IMG/VR virus record: IMGVR_UViG_3300031274_000006
Location: 1 to 40,830 of that record
DNA: 40,830 bases
Reading direction: 5' to 3' (one strand)
DNA from: a virus
Shown here: positions 31,976 through 38,902 of the stretch, piece by piece
Layout: each line of letters opens with the position of its first letter
Position numbering within the stretch: position 1 is the first letter of the stretch
Program-made: the position numbers and the translations under genes
Notes under the pieces: generated by a model
Told to the model about the DNA's origin: nothing
The model's input: only the letters and a program-made list of their open reading frames with translations
The model's database searches: none

Positions 31976-32163
31976 ACAAGGAAACCGTTGCAGCAAACAT
32001 CATCGCCAGCCTACTATGCTCCGCCTTTTGGGGCGGCGTCATGCTCGCCGCGACGCACTCGTGGGTGTCGGCTGCCGTGACGATGGCTGTGTGCTACCTG
32101 GGCACGTCGCTGGTGGTCGGGCTATTCCAGAACAGCGCGGACCCGAGAGAGGTGGGGCGGTGA
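31972..32163 (+). CDS. Small membrane protein with two helices
   Basis: 63 residues from ATG 31972 (ATGA overlap). Hydrophobic helices at about 8-26 and 30-50 (WVSAAVTMAVCYLGTSLVVG). The third small membrane protein in 700 bp; all precede the secreted protease, suggesting a cell-envelope gene set. Function unknown. Confidence 0.67.
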   Translation: MNKETVAANIIASLLCSAFWGGVMLAATHSWVSAAVTMAVCYLGTSLVVGLFQNSADPREVGR

Positions 32164-32441
32164 ACTGTCCATATTGTAATGGAACGGGTGAGCGCGATAC
32201 GGGCGGCTTTGACCAGTCTGACCATCCCATCAGCGTCGAGTGCCCCGACTGCAAAGGGACGGGCAAGGTAGACCCGCGCATCCTGGAGCGCAACGGGCTC
32301 CTGGGCCGCATCCGTGCGCTGCAGGCCAGCATCGACTATGCCGCGCCAGAGCTGGAGGGCATGTATCGCACCAAGCGCGACGAATGCGCGTGCCGAGTGG
32401 ACGAACTGAGCGAGGCGCTGCGACAGGACGGGCTGCTATGA
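32160..32441 (+). CDS. DnaJ-type zinc-finger protein
   Basis: 93 residues, GTG 32160 in a GTGA overlap. Two CxxCxGxG motifs, CPYCNGTG and CPDCKGTG, are the hallmark of DnaJ cysteine-rich zinc centres. A C-terminal helical pair follows (LLGRIRALQASIDYAAPELE). No J domain. Such mini-proteins are common in phages and may bind a chaperone client or RNA polymerase. ATGA overlap couples it to the protease gene. Confidence 0.75.
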   Translation: MNCPYCNGTGERDTGGFDQSDHPISVECPDCKGTGKVDPRILERNGLLGRIRALQASIDYAAPELEGMYRTKRDECACRVDELSEALRQDGLL

Positions 32442-33544
32442 CCACCCGCCTTCTCCTAGTCCTAACGCTCGCGCTCCTGCTGGCTGCTCCCGCCACCGCA
32501 CAGTCGCCGCAGTACGAGAGCGGCGTCATCGCCGTGCGCAGCGACGCCGGACGGTGGGAATTGCTGCGCGTGGCACCGGGGACGGAGGAGGCGCACCTCG
32601 CCTCGTTGGCGTCGGCTGGGCGCGAGACGACCCGGCTGCACATCTTGACGATCGAGCAGCAAGATCCACCGCCCAGGCCGCTGCCGTTCGACTCGCCGAT
32701 ATACCTGCCTACCGTCACCCGAGACTATGACCCGCACGTACCTACGGACCCGCTCTGGTCGGAACAGTGGGACATGCAAACGATAGGCGTACAGCGCCAG
32801 GATGGTGACGCTGGCGCTATCGTCGCCGTGCTCGACACCGGGTGGTATGCACTGGACGACGAGCCGCACATGGTGTCCGGCTGGGACTGCGTGGACGAGG
32901 ACGACGACCCGTCGCCCATCGCCAACCACGGAACGCACGTGGCCTCCGTGCTCGCCGCGCCACACAATGACCTGGGGATTGCCGGGGCCTGCGGTGAGTG
33001 CAGGCTGATGGTAGTGCGCGTCTGTTCCTACGACTGCGCGGAAACGGACATCTACGAGGGCGTCGAGTACGCCGTGGCGCACGGCGCTCGCGTGATCAAC
33101 ATGTCCCTGGCCGGCTCGTTTCTGATGCCCTACCTGCACCAAGCGGTGCAGGATGCCGTGGCGGCCGGCGTCGTGGTCGTGGCGGCAGCGGGCAACCAGG
33201 GCACGGCGAGTCCGATGTATCCGGCGGCGTGGCCTGAGGTCGTGGCCGTGTCATCCGTGGACGCCGACTTGGCGCTGGCATATGATTCAAGCTACGGATA
33301 CATCGACTTTGCGGCACCTGGGGACATGGTGCTCGGCGGCTGTGGCAGCGGCGATAACTACTGCTACAAGCGCGGAACGAGCATGGCAGCCCCACACGTC
33401 GCCGGTGCATTTGGGCTGGTGCTGTCGGAGCATCCCGAGTGGACTTCACAGCAGGCATACAATTGGCTCGCGTCGCACGCGCTCGACCTCGGCGAGCCGG
33501 GATGGGATGCCTGGTACGGGTGGGGGATGGTGAGGGTAAGATGA
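32438..33544 (+). CDS. Secreted subtilisin-like serine protease (S8)
   Basis: 368 residues. An N-terminal signal peptide is visible (TTRLLLVLTLALLLAAPATA, AxA site before Gln-Ser). Residues 22-115 form a short pro-region, including YLPTVTRDY. The S8 catalytic set is complete: D133 in VAVLDTGW, H164 in NHGTHVASVLA, oxyanion N253 in AAAGNQG and S315 in GTSMAAPHVAG. The mature enzyme should act outside the cytoplasm, in periplasm, at the surface or in released lysate. A complete exported protease is unusual in a tailed phage. It is in a plus-strand operon coupled by ATGA to the zinc-finger gene and directly followed by another zinc-ribbon gene. Confidence 0.93.
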   Translation: MTTRLLLVLTLALLLAAPATAQSPQYESGVIAVRSDAGRWELLRVAPGTEEAHLASLASAGRETTRLHILTIEQQDPPPRPLPFDSPIYLPTVTRDYDPHVPTDPLWSEQWDMQTIGVQRQDGDAGAIVAVLDTGWYALDDEPHMVSGWDCVDEDDDPSPIANHGTHVASVLAAPHNDLGIAGACGECRLMVVRVCSYDCAETDIYEGVEYAVAHGARVINMSLAGSFLMPYLHQAVQDAVAAGVVVVAAAGNQGTASPMYPAAWPEVVAVSSVDADLALAYDSSYGYIDFAAPGDMVLGGCGSGDNYCYKRGTSMAAPHVAGAFGLVLSEHPEWTSQQAYNWLASHALDLGEPGWDAWYGWGMVRVR

Positions 33545-33753
33545 ACGCTGCTCAACTGTCCTTCGACGACGCCACGCCGCCATCCACGGCAACCTGGGAC
33601 TGGCTAAGCAAGCGCGACCACATGCCGCCGCACTACCGGGTGGGCGTGCTGTGCCCACACTGCCACCAGACGGTCGTCGCCAAATGGACGCCCTCGCACT
33701 GGTGGGTATGTGGCAACTGCAAGGCGGCATGGCAAGAGAGGGTGTGGGTATGA
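33541..33753 (+). CDS. Zinc-ribbon microprotein
   Basis: 70 residues, ATG 33541 overlapping the protease stop (ATGA). Cys pairs CPHC and CGNC, separated by VVAKWTPSHWWV, fit a zinc ribbon. Basic and aromatic; likely DNA- or RNA-binding. Next start overlaps. Confidence 0.7.
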   Translation: MNAAQLSFDDATPPSTATWDWLSKRDHMPPHYRVGVLCPHCHQTVVAKWTPSHWWVCGNCKAAWQERVWV

Positions 33754-34007
33754 CCACGCTCACCATCGTCACGCCGGGACCGTACATCGTCGGCCAAACA
33801 GTGCTGGTGGCACAGCGATGGAACAATACGTTGGGCGTCGGATTTCGCTGTGGCGTGCAGCGCGTCTCCGATCACGAGCTCCTCGTCCGCGTCGGCGGCA
33901 AGCCACTGGCGTTTCAGCAGCACGAGCCGGGCGTGTGGTCCTGGTGCCAGCCGGACCAGACGAGCTTTGACGTGGGGGACGAGCAGGCGACGCTGTGGGA
34001 GGTGTAG
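33750..34007 (+). CDS. Small beta-rich protein, unknown
   Basis: 85 residues, ATG 33750 in an ATGA overlap. KOW/SH3-like strand pattern (GPYIVGQTVLVAQRWNNTLG, HELLVRVGGKPLAFQQHEPG). It is the last gene before the next promoter, which starts two bases after its stop. Confidence 0.65.
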   Translation: MTTLTIVTPGPYIVGQTVLVAQRWNNTLGVGFRCGVQRVSDHELLVRVGGKPLAFQQHEPGVWSWCQPDQTSFDVGDEQATLWEV

Positions 34008-34008
34008 G

Positions 34009-34037
34009 TTGACAGCGGAGAGGGATCATGGTAAGAT
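34009..34037 (+). promoter_or_regulatory. Promoter ahead of structured RNA and ParB-Dam gene
   Basis: TTGACA (34009-34014), 17 bases, TAAGAT (34032-34037). The same -10 TAAGAT and 17-base spacing recur at 40141-40169. Predicted start near 34044. Confidence 0.85.
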
Positions 34038-34043
34038 GGGTAC

Positions 34044-34188
34044 AAGCCTAGACCGAAGTGCGGGTGTTCTGTTTTGCGGACACCTCTCACAAACCCATAC
34101 GAGTTTGCGGCGAAAGAGCCCGCTATCTACAGCGCCCGCCTTCGGTCTAGGCAACCAAGGTGTCCGTCGTAGGTAGTGGGCTTTTTTG
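34044..34188 (+). ncRNA. Highly structured RNA / leader with competing folds, unknown family
   Basis: The region starts just after a promoter and ends at a T6 tract. Helix P1 pairs 34046-34058 with 34140-34152 (13 perfect pairs) and continues 34060-34064 with 34135-34139. The P1 loop holds GGUGUUC/GGACACC (34063-34069 with 34078-34084) and CAAAC/GUUUG (34090-34094 with 34103-34107). The 3' tail repeats complements to this loop: GGUGUCC 34159-34165 with 34078-34084, and 34169-34182 with 34117-34130 (14 pairs with two G-U). These cross P1, so pseudoknots or a switch are implied. It could be a free ncRNA or an attenuator for the gene at 34211. Confidence 0.72.
34117..34188 (+). terminator. Terminator-like long hairpin at end of structured RNA
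   Basis: AGCCCGCTATCTAC (34117-34130) pairs with 34169-34182 and is followed by TTTTTT (34182-34187). The loop of 38 bases is long, so efficiency may depend on whether P1 forms. Confidence 0.65.
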
Positions 34189-34210
34189 CGTTCACACGGA
34201 GGGCGAGACC

Positions 34211-35551
34211 GTGAAGGTACACGTTTCTGATCTGACCGTTGACCCCGAAATTCAGCTTGCTTCGCGTGGCACTGACCCCAATACAGTGCAGGACTACGTG
34301 ATCGCCATGACAAACGGTGACGAATTCCCCGCGATCGTTGCATTCCGCGAGAATGGCACGATTCTACTATCGGCGGGATTCCACCGGGTAGCGGCGGCCC
34401 AATTTCTTGGACTGGCAGAGATTGAGGCAGAGATCCGCGAAGGCAGTCGCCAAGACGCCATGGTCTATGCTGCCATCGACAACGCCAAGAATGCGCGTCC
34501 GATGTCTCAAGCTCAAAAGCGCGAGGCCGGCGCGCGGCTGCTGAGGCTGACGGATTGGAGCCAAGAGCGGATTGCCAAAGAGCTTGCTGTGGGTATAGGC
34601 ACCATTTCGCGCTGGGCATCATCTCTTCCAAACGGAAGAGATAAGCCAGTCACCGTCACCCGCAATGGTACGACCTACACGATGGATATATCAAACATCG
34701 GCAAGGCGCAGCCCGAGGAAAGAGAACTGCCCACACCGCCGGCGATTGAGCTTGCAGAAAAGATGGTTGCGCAAGGCGAGTGTCCGAGCAAGGAAGAATG
34801 GGCAATGGAGCCAGAGACCTATACCGGACACTGCCACAAGGGATGCTATGCCCCCCGCGTTTTGACGAAGGGCTCAGTCTATGAGTATGGCGTCTATGGC
34901 GTCTACGTCTGCTCGGGCTGTGGTTACGCATATCCACCCTTCTGTGCTCCTGCCGCAATGTCTGATGCCGAGCTGGCACAATATAATCGAGGACTGTCGG
35001 AATTTGACAAGGACGAAGAGGAGCGCGAGCCCGAGCCCGACCCCATGGCCGTCCACTACTCCAGTAAGACCGCTGAGCACTACACCCCGCAGGTCATCAT
35101 AGACGCCACGCTTGCTTGCTTGGGCGAGATTGACCTGGACCCATGCTCAAACAGCCAGCTCAGTCCCAACATACCCGCGGCCAGGCACTTTACGGCGGAC
35201 AACGACGGCCTGATGATGCCCTGGGGCGGGCGCGTCTACATGAATCCGCCTTACGGGAGAGAGATTGATGACTGGGTAGCCAAGCTATGCCTGGAGTATG
35301 AGCGCGGCGATGTGACCGAGGCCATCGCCCTTGTGCCAGCACGCACCGACACGCAATGGTGGCTACGACTACGCGACTATCCGGTGTGCTTTATCATCGG
35401 GCGCCTGACGTTCGGAGGCAACACCGATCCGGCGCCGTTCCCATCTGCCGTGTTCTATCTTGGCAACGACATTGGCGCGTTCTATCACGCATTCTGTGAG
35501 CTGGGTGATTGCTGGCAGCGCATGGAGCCCGGCGTATCATTTGGAGAGTGA
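34211..35551 (+). CDS. ParB-like / zinc-ribbon / Dam-type DNA N6-adenine methyltransferase fusion
   Basis: 446 residues, GTG 34211 seven bases after GGAGGG; a frame from 34160 would start within the terminator. Residues 1-95 show a ParB/sulfiredoxin-like fold (SAGFHRVAAAQFLGLAEIEA). Residues about 100-145 have a ParB-type helix-turn-helix (QERIAKELAVGIGTISRWAS). A Cys cluster follows (HCHKGC ... CSGCGYAYPPFC). The C-terminal region from about 290 is a phage Dam-like methyltransferase with LDPCSN and the catalytic NPPYG (345-349), plus FTADNDGLMMPWGG. It probably methylates adenine at selected sites, with N-terminal modules giving specificity or control. Confidence 0.88.
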   Translation: MKVHVSDLTVDPEIQLASRGTDPNTVQDYVIAMTNGDEFPAIVAFRENGTILLSAGFHRVAAAQFLGLAEIEAEIREGSRQDAMVYAAIDNAKNARPMSQAQKREAGARLLRLTDWSQERIAKELAVGIGTISRWASSLPNGRDKPVTVTRNGTTYTMDISNIGKAQPEERELPTPPAIELAEKMVAQGECPSKEEWAMEPETYTGHCHKGCYAPRVLTKGSVYEYGVYGVYVCSGCGYAYPPFCAPAAMSDAELAQYNRGLSEFDKDEEEREPEPDPMAVHYSSKTAEHYTPQVIIDATLACLGEIDLDPCSNSQLSPNIPAARHFTADNDGLMMPWGGRVYMNPPYGREIDDWVAKLCLEYERGDVTEAIALVPARTDTQWWLRLRDYPVCFIIGRLTFGGNTDPAPFPSAVFYLGNDIGAFYHAFCELGDCWQRMEPGVSFGE

Positions 35552-35552
35552 G

Positions 35553-35990
35553 ATGAATCAAGGACAGAAGGCAAACGCTACGGGCAGAGAAGCAGAGGAC
35601 ATCATCGGTGGCGTCCTAATGCGGAAAGGCTGTCATGTAGAACGGCAAGTGGACATCGGGCCGAGCATCTATGATACCCCCATCTGTGCTGACTTCCGGG
35701 TGTTCGGGCTGCGCCAATACCCGAATGGCCTGATCATCGAATGCAAATGGCAGTCGGCTACGGGCAGCGTGGACGAGAAATTTCCCTACCTCGTTCGGAA
35801 CATCAAAGAGGTTTTCCCCCTGCCGACCATCATCGTTCTGAGCGGTGGCGGGTACAAGCCTGGTGCTGAGAACTGGCTGAGACACCAAGTAGATCACCAG
35901 CTTGTCGCAGTGATGAACTTGGAAGAGTTCATCACCTGGATGATGGACGCCGAGGCTGCTGGCGAAATCGTCAAGCAGACTCTTTGGTAA
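35553..35990 (+). CDS. PD-(D/E)XK family nuclease
   Basis: 145 residues, ATG 35553 one base after the methyltransferase stop. The core shows ADFRVFG with D47, then IIECKWQ with E63-C-K65, the D-xn-ExK active site. It is followed by FPYLVRNIKEVFPLPTIIVL and GGGYKPGAENWLRHQV, which completes the fold. Similar phage proteins resemble type II restriction-like or recombination nucleases. Directly following a Dam-like methylase, it may form a modification/cleavage pair, or act with ERF. No separate specificity domain is visible. Confidence 0.8.
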   Translation: MNQGQKANATGREAEDIIGGVLMRKGCHVERQVDIGPSIYDTPICADFRVFGLRQYPNGLIIECKWQSATGSVDEKFPYLVRNIKEVFPLPTIIVLSGGGYKPGAENWLRHQVDHQLVAVMNLEEFITWMMDAEAAGEIVKQTLW

Positions 35991-35999
35991 GGAGCTCCA

Positions 36000-36926
36000 A
36001 TGCCTAGCCGACGAATGATTGACCCATGCTTCTGGATGTCTGAGACGATGGCGTCGCTGACCGTGCGCCAACGCCTGCTCTTTATCGGGCTGTTCTCCAA
36101 CGCCGACGACCAGGGCCGATTGCGTGCCCACCCGGCGCTGATCCGCTCTACGGTGTTCCCCTACGAGGACATACCCCTATCGGACATTGAAAGCGACCTG
36201 GAGGCCCTACACGGCATTCAGAGCGTGTTCGTGTACACTACCGAGGGCAAGTCCTATCTACAGATCGTCAACTGGTGGAAGTACCAGTCACCACAGTGGG
36301 CCTATCCCTCAGACATCCCCGCGCCGAACGGTTGGCATGACCGCCTGCGGTATCGCCGGGACAACGAGGTGCTGACTGACAACTGGCCCACCAAGAATGA
36401 ACCCGAGCCTTTACCTAACGACTTACCTAACGACTTACCTAACGACAACGGCCAAGGCGATGGGTGGCCCCATAGAGTTAGGGTTAGCACTAGCGTTAGC
36501 AGTAGCGTTAACGATACAGAAGAACCCCCAAGGGGCGCTGACGCGCCCGCCGTTTCCTCGTCTCCCGTTCCTACTTGTTGGGATGACTGGGAAGAAGCCT
36601 ATAAGACCTACGCCAACACGCCAGCGCTTATCCGTCGCATGGTCGAAATACTCTATCCCGGCCTGGACCCACCTGACTATGGTGAGATAGGGGGTATCGC
36701 CAAGCGCATGGGCAAGGGCAAGGCCGGATTCAAGCGCCTTATGGGGCTCTTGTGGGAGTATAGCAAGCGCCCGCCCGACGGCGACCTGCTGCCGTACCTG
36801 TTACGGGTGCATTTGGGGAAAGAGCGCGACAACGGGCATGACAAACCCGACGTGACCTCAAGCGAGTATCGTAAGGCGCGCTACATGACCGACGCAGCGA
36901 TGCCGCTCGAAGTGGACGATACGTGA
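36000..36926 (+). CDS. Replication initiator / replisome organizer (DnaD-like context)
   Basis: 308 residues, ATG 36000 after AAGGAG. The N-terminus RMIDPCFWMSETMASLTVRQ, RLLFIGLFSNADDQGRLRAH and FPYED ... YLQIVNWWKYQ is the well-known phage replisome-organizer winged helix that binds the origin. The middle (about residues 135-185) is a low-complexity linker encoded by two iteron arrays (LPND repeats and VSxS). The C-terminal helical domain is DnaD/helicase-loader-like (TYANTPALIRRMVEIL). It should bind the origin in its own gene and recruit the host helicase. No other replication enzymes are present. Confidence 0.88.
   Translation: MPSRRMIDPCFWMSETMASLTVRQRLLFIGLFSNADDQGRLRAHPALIRSTVFPYEDIPLSDIESDLEALHGIQSVFVYTTEGKSYLQIVNWWKYQSPQWAYPSDIPAPNGWHDRLRYRRDNEVLTDNWPTKNEPEPLPNDLPNDLPNDNGQGDGWPHRVRVSTSVSSSVNDTEEPPRGADAPAVSSSPVPTCWDDWEEAYKTYANTPALIRRMVEILYPGLDPPDYGEIGGIAKRMGKGKAGFKRLMGLLWEYSKRPPDGDLLPYLLRVHLGKERDNGHDKPDVTSSEYRKARYMTDAAMPLEVDDT
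36411..36446. repeat. Three perfect 12-bp iterons (TTACCTAACGAC)
   Basis: Exact tandem triplet at 36411, 36423 and 36435. Because the unit is four codons it encodes LPND three times. The reverse complement carries CGTTAGG, related to the second array. Probable initiator-binding part of the replication origin. Confidence 0.88.
36479..36514. repeat. Three imperfect 12-bp iterons (TAGSGTTARC type)
   Basis: TAGGGTTAGCAC, TAGCGTTAGCAG and TAGCGTTAACGA at 36479, 36491 and 36503. Shared core CGTTAG or variants is in inverted orientation relative to the 36411 array; 32 bp separate the two arrays. Together they look like a phage origin inside the initiator gene, as in lambda O. Confidence 0.82.
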
Positions 36927-36970
36927 CTCAACGCCCCCGCCCCGGGCCTACCGTGGTAAAGGAGATGACG

Positions 36971-37174
36971 ATGGTTGACGAGCTCCAGACCTATATACCG
37001 GAGAACCTGACCCTAGAGCAGTGGCGCGACCTGGGCCGGCGGTTGGAAGTATTGATGGACACCGTGGCGCTGCTGGGCGTGGCTCCTCGTGACATGCCGC
37101 CGGCCTATAGGCAATCCTGGGCTGAGCTGCACACGGAGCTAAAGGCAGCCCTCGGGCCGGGCGAAGGAAGATGA
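36971..37174 (+). CDS. Small protein, unknown
   Basis: 67 residues from ATG 36971, six to eight bases after AAAGGAG; ATG 36965 adds two residues. Helical (LTLEQWRDLGRRLEVLMDTV, YRQSWAELHTELKAALG). Unknown, coupled to the next gene by ATGA. Confidence 0.63.
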   Translation: MVDELQTYIPENLTLEQWRDLGRRLEVLMDTVALLGVAPRDMPPAYRQSWAELHTELKAALGPGEGR

Positions 37175-37344
37175 TGATGCGTGACCGACTGCAGTTGTGG
37201 ATCTACCGTTCGTTCGTGACCCACTGCGGCGACCTCCACAATGCCGAGTTCGAGGTATGCCGACACTGGCCGTGCTGGCTGGCGGCGTGGGTAGAGGCGC
37301 GGCTGTATCGCTGGCTGTATGGCGTATGGGCCGAGGAATGGTGA
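37171..37344 (+). CDS. 57-residue tryptophan-rich protein
   Basis: Three successive ATG codons from 37171, overlapping the previous TGA; GAAGGAAG precedes. Trp/Arg-rich amphipathic helix (CWLAAWVEARLYRWLYGVWA) suggests membrane or protein interface binding. The next ATG is one base after its stop. No family recognised. Confidence 0.58.
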   Translation: MMMRDRLQLWIYRSFVTHCGDLHNAEFEVCRHWPCWLAAWVEARLYRWLYGVWAEEW

Positions 37345-37345
37345 C

Positions 37346-37510
37346 ATGCACCTCCACTGCCCGCGCTGCCGGCGCATCCGTGCGATGATATTCCACCACC
37401 GCTACTGGCGCGCCGGGCGGATGTGGAAGCGCTACCATTGCCCGGTGTGCGGCGAGGCGCGGAGCGTGCGTGCAAATGTGCAGCCGTTTTGGGCGGAACG
37501 AAGTCGATGA
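37346..37510 (+). CDS. Ogr/Delta-like zinc-finger protein (putative)
   Basis: 54 residues from ATG 37346. LHCPRCRRIRAMIFHHRYWR and WKRYHCPVCGEARSVRANVQ give two CxxC pairs spaced as in Ogr/Delta or similar phage zinc regulators that activate late genes. The match is by spacing and basic residues only. It overlaps the next gene's upstream starts. Confidence 0.6.
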   Translation: MHLHCPRCRRIRAMIFHHRYWRAGRMWKRYHCPVCGEARSVRANVQPFWAERSR

Positions 37511-37521
37511 TGGAGATGACG

Positions 37522-37971
37522 ATGTGCCAATGGGGAACGTGCGTGATGGTGTACGTTAAGGTGCCCGCAGACCTCTCTGCTACAGGTCGGGACGAATGGC
37601 GGCTCAAGGCCATTGATGCTTGCATCGCCGACATCGTGGCGGCGCTGCAGGCAGCAGGCATTGATATGCGGTCATCTTGTTGTGGACACGGGGAGGAACC
37701 CGGGCATATTGAGTTGCAGGATGGGCGTATCCTAATCATAGGCCGTCCCGTGCGGGACAAAGGAGATGATATGCTAACCGTGACCTTTCATAACGACGGC
37801 ACCGGCAACGAGGCCATCGGCAACTATGACGTGACTGTGGCGGTAAACGATACCATCATCTACACCTGTCGCATTGAAGGGCATGAGCGTCGCCGTGGTT
37901 GGACGGAACTGGTGGACCGGCTGGTGTTTGCGGCATACCGAGAGGAGATGGAGGCTGATGATGGGACGTGA
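37522..37971 (+). CDS. Phage protein of unknown function with CCGHG motif
   Basis: 149 residues from ATG 37522, six bases after GGAG; ATGs at 37507, 37510 and 37516 are alternatives. Recognisable common phage segment: AALQAAGIDMRSSCCGHGEE then HIELQDGRILII. The Cys-Cys-Gly-His motif may bind metal. The rest is beta-rich (MLTVTFHNDGTGNEAIGNYD). Function not known. Confidence 0.65.
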   Translation: MCQWGTCVMVYVKVPADLSATGRDEWRLKAIDACIADIVAALQAAGIDMRSSCCGHGEEPGHIELQDGRILIIGRPVRDKGDDMLTVTFHNDGTGNEAIGNYDVTVAVNDTIIYTCRIEGHERRRGWTELVDRLVFAAYREEMEADDGT

Positions 37972-38347
37972 GCTGGACGTGAAGATAGCAGTGGCGATGG
38001 GGTGCGATGCGGGCTGTGGTAGGACATACTCAGGCGATATGCAGGACGATTACCCAACTTGCCTATGCCCCGACAAGGCGCACGCGGACCCGTTGAGCTA
38101 TGCCGAGCGGCAGCTCTACCGCTATAGCAGCGATTGGAGTGCTGCCAAGCTGGTAGTCGATGCGGCGGTCCGTGACGGCATGGATGTACAACTGGAAATC
38201 TACGCAGACGAAACGCTGTGCATCCTGATATTGGGCGACCCAAACGCGGCAGTGGCAGGAAGCGTCTGGCGAACCGCGCCGACGTTGCCCGAAGCTGTCT
38301 GTCTCGCATTCCTTGCGGCGAAGGAGGCCAGCCATGACCGAGAGTGA
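37958..38347 (+). CDS. Phage ABA-sandwich domain protein
   Basis: 129 residues, ATG 37958 (or 37961), close after GGAGG. The C-terminal 90 residues YSSDWSAAKLVVDAAVRDGM ... LEIYADETLCILI ... TAPTLPEAVCLAFLAAKEAS match the small phage ABA-sandwich domain (BC1872-like). An N-terminal Cys cluster (CDAGC, CLC) could bind zinc. These domains occur in early phage genes with no known activity. Confidence 0.75.
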   Translation: MMGRELDVKIAVAMGCDAGCGRTYSGDMQDDYPTCLCPDKAHADPLSYAERQLYRYSSDWSAAKLVVDAAVRDGMDVQLEIYADETLCILILGDPNAAVAGSVWRTAPTLPEAVCLAFLAAKEASHDRE

Positions 38348-38633
38348 GATGCTGGAAGATGTGGATGAGCTTATGTCGCGCGCTGGGTTCGTGGTGGACA
38401 AGTTCAGCCAGGACCGTCGCACGAGGGCGCAGCTTGCCGGGCATCCCGATCGCGTCTACCTGGGGCACGGTCGGTGCCTGTATGTCGAGGGCAAGGTTGG
38501 CGTGAATGGGCTGACCACCGCTGAGGAGAAATGGTGGGCGGAGCATCGGCCCTACTTCCATCCACCGTGGGTTGACGGGCGCGTCTGGCGCAGCGTGGAC
38601 GATGCCGCAGAGTGGCTGCAGGAGATCCGATGA
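38334..38633 (+). CDS. VRR-NUC/PD-(D/E)XK-like nuclease
   Basis: 99 residues, ATG 38334 overlapping the previous gene by 14 bp, with AAGGAGG upstream. GHPDRVYLGHGRCLYVEGKV holds D39 and E52-G-K54, the PD-xn-ExK site of VRR-NUC nucleases, which resolve flaps or junctions. Length is typical of stand-alone phage VRR proteins. It may supply the junction-processing step of recombination with ERF. Confidence 0.75.
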   Translation: MTESEMLEDVDELMSRAGFVVDKFSQDRRTRAQLAGHPDRVYLGHGRCLYVEGKVGVNGLTTAEEKWWAEHRPYFHPPWVDGRVWRSVDDAAEWLQEIR

Positions 38634-38902
38634 CCGGCCAGTCGCAATACTTCCACGCCACGGCGCCCTGGGACCACTACGAGAGCAACCATAGCTGGTT
38701 CCGCGGCATGAGCGCCGACGACCCGCGCATCGTGTGGTGTACGCGCTACTGCACCCTGCCGCCGGATGCGTGCGAGAAGCACGAGGCTTGTCCCTTCCAC
38801 TGGGAGCGCGACGGGCAGGTCGGCTACATCCCGGCGGGTGTGGCATTGGAGCGATGCAAGCGACTGGTAGAGGAGGCTGAACGTGCAAAGACACAACACT
38901 GA
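38630..38902 (+). CDS. Small cysteine-containing protein, unknown
   Basis: 90 residues, ATG 38630 in an ATGA overlap. Two Cys pairs (WCTRYC and CEKHEAC) with His residues could bind zinc or iron-sulfur; the last part is helical. Its 3' end is overlapped by the homing endonuclease start by 20 bp. Confidence 0.65.
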   Translation: MTGQSQYFHATAPWDHYESNHSWFRGMSADDPRIVWCTRYCTLPPDACEKHEACPFHWERDGQVGYIPAGVALERCKRLVEEAERAKTQH

